This document shows, piece by piece, positions 62,079 through 64,000 of a DNA stretch of 64,000 nt. A program made the translations under genes and the position numbers. The notes beneath the pieces were generated by a model that worked only from the letters and a program-made list of their open reading frames with translations, did no database searches and was not told the DNA's origin. This DNA is from Stutzerimonas degradans. GTDB taxonomy: Bacteria; Pseudomonadota; Gammaproteobacteria; Pseudomonadales; Pseudomonadaceae. How positions within the stretch are numbered: the first letter of the stretch is position 1; each line of letters opens with the position of its first letter. The stretch is from positions 1 through 64,000 of the forward strand of contig NZ_JAMOHV010000015.1 in the NCBI RefSeq assembly GCF_024448505.1, given 5' to 3'.

Positions 62079-62834
62079 TCACTTCCCCGCAGCACGACAG
62101 ATCGCGCCAAATTCGTTCGCTTTCAAAGAGGCTCCGCCGATCAGTCCGCCATCTACATCAGCCTGAGCAAACAACTCAACGGCATTTTCCGATTTGACGC
62201 TTCCACCATAAAGAATCCGCAAACCGCCCGCAATGCGCGGATTCCGCTGCGCCACCACAGCCCGGATAGCTGCATGAACCTCTTGCGCCTGCCCCGGCGT
62301 TGCAGTCAGCCCGGAACCTATCGCCCAGACCGGCTCATACGCAACCACAGCCGACTCAAACGCATCTACACCGACCACGTCGAGCACACTATTTAACTGC
62401 TGCGACACCGCATCAAGTGTCTTTCCCAGCTGACGCTCTTCTAGCGTCTCACCAACGCAGAGGATGGGTTTCAGTCCATTCACCTGCGCCGAAGAAAACT
62501 TTCGACATACAACCTGATCACTTTCGGCAAACAGCGATCGTCGTTCGGAATGCCCAACCAGAACCCACGCACACCCCAAATCACGCAACTGGGTGGCTGA
62601 CTCTTCGCCTGTAAAGGCCCCAAAGCCAGGCTCCGTCGAACAATCCTGTGCCCCCACCGCGATTGTCCCACCTTGGAGATCGCTCAAGACCTGCGCAAGA
62701 TGAATGGATGAAGGCAAAACCACTACATCCACATCACTTGGAAGCTCTTCAACCCGGAGAGAGCCAATCAGCTCTGCGACGCTAGTGCGGGTACCGTTCA
62801 TTTTCCAGTTACCAGCTACCATCTTGCGGCGCAT
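62079..62834 (-). CDS. tpiA: Triosephosphate isomerase
   Basis: The 251-residue TIM barrel interconverts DHAP and glyceraldehyde-3-P. Catalytic residues are visible: Lys in AGNWKMNG, His in VLVGHSERR, Glu in [27 protein letters not shown] is the phosphate-binding loop. GAGGTAAAGC precedes the ATG. The order glmM-tpiA-secG is conserved. Confidence 0.97.
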   Translation of the reverse strand: MRRKMVAGNWKMNGTRTSVAELIGSLRVEELPSDVDVVVLPSSIHLAQVLSDLQGGTIAVGAQDCSTEPGFGAFTGEESATQLRDLGCAWVLVGHSERRSLFAESDQVVCRKFSSAQVNGLKPILCVGETLEERQLGKTLDAVSQQLNSVLDVVGVDAFESAVVAYEPVWAIGSGLTATPGQAQEVHAAIRAVVAQRNPRIAGGLRILYGGSVKSENAVELFAQADVDGGLIGGASLKANEFGAICRAAGK

Positions 62835-62898
62835 GCTTTACCTCGTCGGTCAAAGTGGGCGCAGATGTTACTCAACCGCCCCCACCCTGGCAAGCAGA

Positions 62899-64000
62899 TC
62901 ACGCACAAACTTTTGCTACTACTTTTGCCAACTCCTCGGCATGCGCGCGCACCTGCTTCTCATCATCACCCTCCACCATGACCCGCACCAACGGTTCTGT
63001 GCCGGACTTGCGCAGCAATACTCGCCCGCGCCCAGCCATGCGTTCGGTAACATCGTCGCAGGCTGCCTGCACATCAGGATGCGAAAGCGGATCGGTTCCG
63101 CCTGCGTAGCGCACGTTTATCAGCACTTGCGGACATTTATGCCAGGCGAGGCGCTCCTGCGCGAGGGATTGACCTCGCCGGCGCAGAGCCAGCACGACTT
63201 GCAATGCCGCGATGATGGCGTCCCCGGTGGTCGTATGCTGAGCGCAAACGATATGCCCGGAATTCTCTCCCCCTAGCGGCCAACTGCGCTCCAGCATCTC
63301 GGCGATGACGTAGCGGTCACCGACCTTCGCACGCACGAATGGAATCTCGCGCGCCTTCAATGCCAGCTCCAGACCGAGATTGCTCATCAAGGTACCCACC
63401 ACGCCACCGCTCAGGCGCTCGCGCTCCTGCAGATCGGTAGCAATGATGTATAGAAGCTCATCGCCATCCACGACTGCCCCAGTGTGATCGACCATCATCA
63501 CGCGATCGCCGTCGCCATCGAAGGCGATACCCATATCGGCACCGTTCTCGACCACCGCCTTCTGCAACTGGCCTACATGGGTCGAACCGACATCCGCGTT
63601 GATATTCAGCCCGTCAGGCTGCGCACCGATCACCACCACCTGAGCACCGAGTTCGCGGAATACGCTCGGCGCCACCTTATAGGTGGCGCCATGCGCACAA
63701 TCGATAACCAACTTGAGACCACTGAAATCGGTACTGGTCGGCACGCTGCTCTTGCAGAACTCAATGTAGCGCCCGGCCGCATCGTTAATCCGCGACGCCT
63801 TGCCCAGCTGAGCCGATTCGACGACCGTCATCGGCGCATCCAGCAATTCCTCGATCATCAGCTCGACCTCGTCCGGCAGTTTGGTGCCGCGACCGGAGAA
63901 GAACTTGATACCATTGTCGTGATGCGGATTGTGTGAGGCGCTAATGACGATACCGGCTTCAGCGTGGAAGGTGCGCGTCAGGTAAGCCACTGCCGGCGTT
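62899..64000 (-). CDS. glmM: Phosphoglucosamine mutase, N-terminus beyond the window
   Basis: The visible part is about 366 of an expected ~445 residues. GlmM converts glucosamine-6-P to glucosamine-1-P for UDP-GlcNAc, peptidoglycan and LPS. The phosphoserine loop [20 protein letters not shown], the metal loop [14 protein letters not shown] and the sugar-specificity GENSGHIVC are intact. The C-terminal phosphate-binding loop is [17 protein letters not shown]. The 5' end is cut by the window edge, with no sign of damage in the visible part. Confidence 0.95.
   Translation of the reverse strand, partial: TPAVAYLTRTFHAEAGIVISASHNPHHDNGIKFFSGRGTKLPDEVELMIEELLDAPMTVVESAQLGKASRINDAAGRYIEFCKSSVPTSTDFSGLKLVIDCAHGATYKVAPSVFRELGAQVVVIGAQPDGLNINADVGSTHVGQLQKAVVENGADMGIAFDGDGDRVMMVDHTGAVVDGDELLYIIATDLQERERLSGGVVGTLMSNLGLELALKAREIPFVRAKVGDRYVIAEMLERSWPLGGENSGHIVCAQHTTTGDAIIAALQVVLALRRRGQSLAQERLAWHKCPQVLINVRYAGGTDPLSHPDVQAACDDVTERMAGRGRVLLRKSGTEPLVRVMVEGDDEKQVRAHAEELAKVVAKVCA

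Overview
The window reads as core chromosome of a high-GC gammaproteobacterium of the Pseudomonas family, most likely the Pseudomonas stutzeri (Stutzerimonas) group. The signs are CbrA/CbrB followed by a CrcZ-type RNA and pcnB, a PrrF-type iron RNA between a cNMP-binding protein gene and a ChaN/PhuW gene, retS directly after purHD, and several runs in the same order as P. aeruginosa PAO1 (compared from memory). No prophage, transposase, integrase, CRISPR array or toxin system was seen.

Layout. 1-4400 (minus): branched-chain amino acid genes ilvI-ilvH-ilvC, then pssA. 4.7-8.7 kb: a DUF4124 protein, and on the minus strand the cell-wall synthase PBP1b with its probable lipoprotein activator (LpoP-like) and yqcC. 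8.8-12.4 kb (plus): a fused kinase-like/P-loop protein, a methyltransferase, a TfoX-C protein and a cNMP-binding protein. 12.46-12.6 kb: a single prrF-type sRNA with a Fur box over its promoter. 12.6-15.3 kb (minus): a partial haem-uptake operon phuU-phuV-phuW with no phuT, phuS or phuR. 15.4-31.2 kb (plus): a Rieske protein, dsbD, aroQ-accB-accC, prmA, a DUF3426 protein, dusB-fis, purH, purD, retS and a YbhN-like protein. 31.2-33.1 kb: a VC0807-family protein, a 28-residue membrane microprotein and a lone rmlD. 33.3-35.3 kb (minus): sfsA and an aminotransferase. 35.4-48.3 kb (plus): dksA-gluQ, cbrX-cbrA-cbrB-crcZ-pcnB-folK, panB-panC-panD and pgi. 48.4-52.0 kb: a large DUF748 protein coupled to two DUF2845 proteins, then a convergent BON-domain protein. 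52.7-64 kb (minus): glmM (cut by the window end), tpiA, secG, tRNA-Leu, tRNA-fMet, rimP, nusA, infB, rbfA, truB, rpsO and pnp.

How the genes work together. CbrA/CbrB, a sigma-54 promoter and the CA-rich CrcZ RNA form the output side of carbon catabolite control. RetS belongs to the Gac/Rsm lifestyle switch. PrrF beside haem-uptake genes is an iron-sparing module. panBCD gives pantothenate from the valine-pathway intermediate 2-ketoisovalerate. The last block is the classic transcription/translation operon.

Most notable observations: nusA, an essential gene, is broken by an apparent one-base deletion near 59990; only one prrF copy is present where P. aeruginosa has two in tandem; the haem operon loses its receptor and binding-protein genes exactly at a break in gene order; and a well-signalled 28-codon gene at 31990-32076 has a palindrome just upstream.
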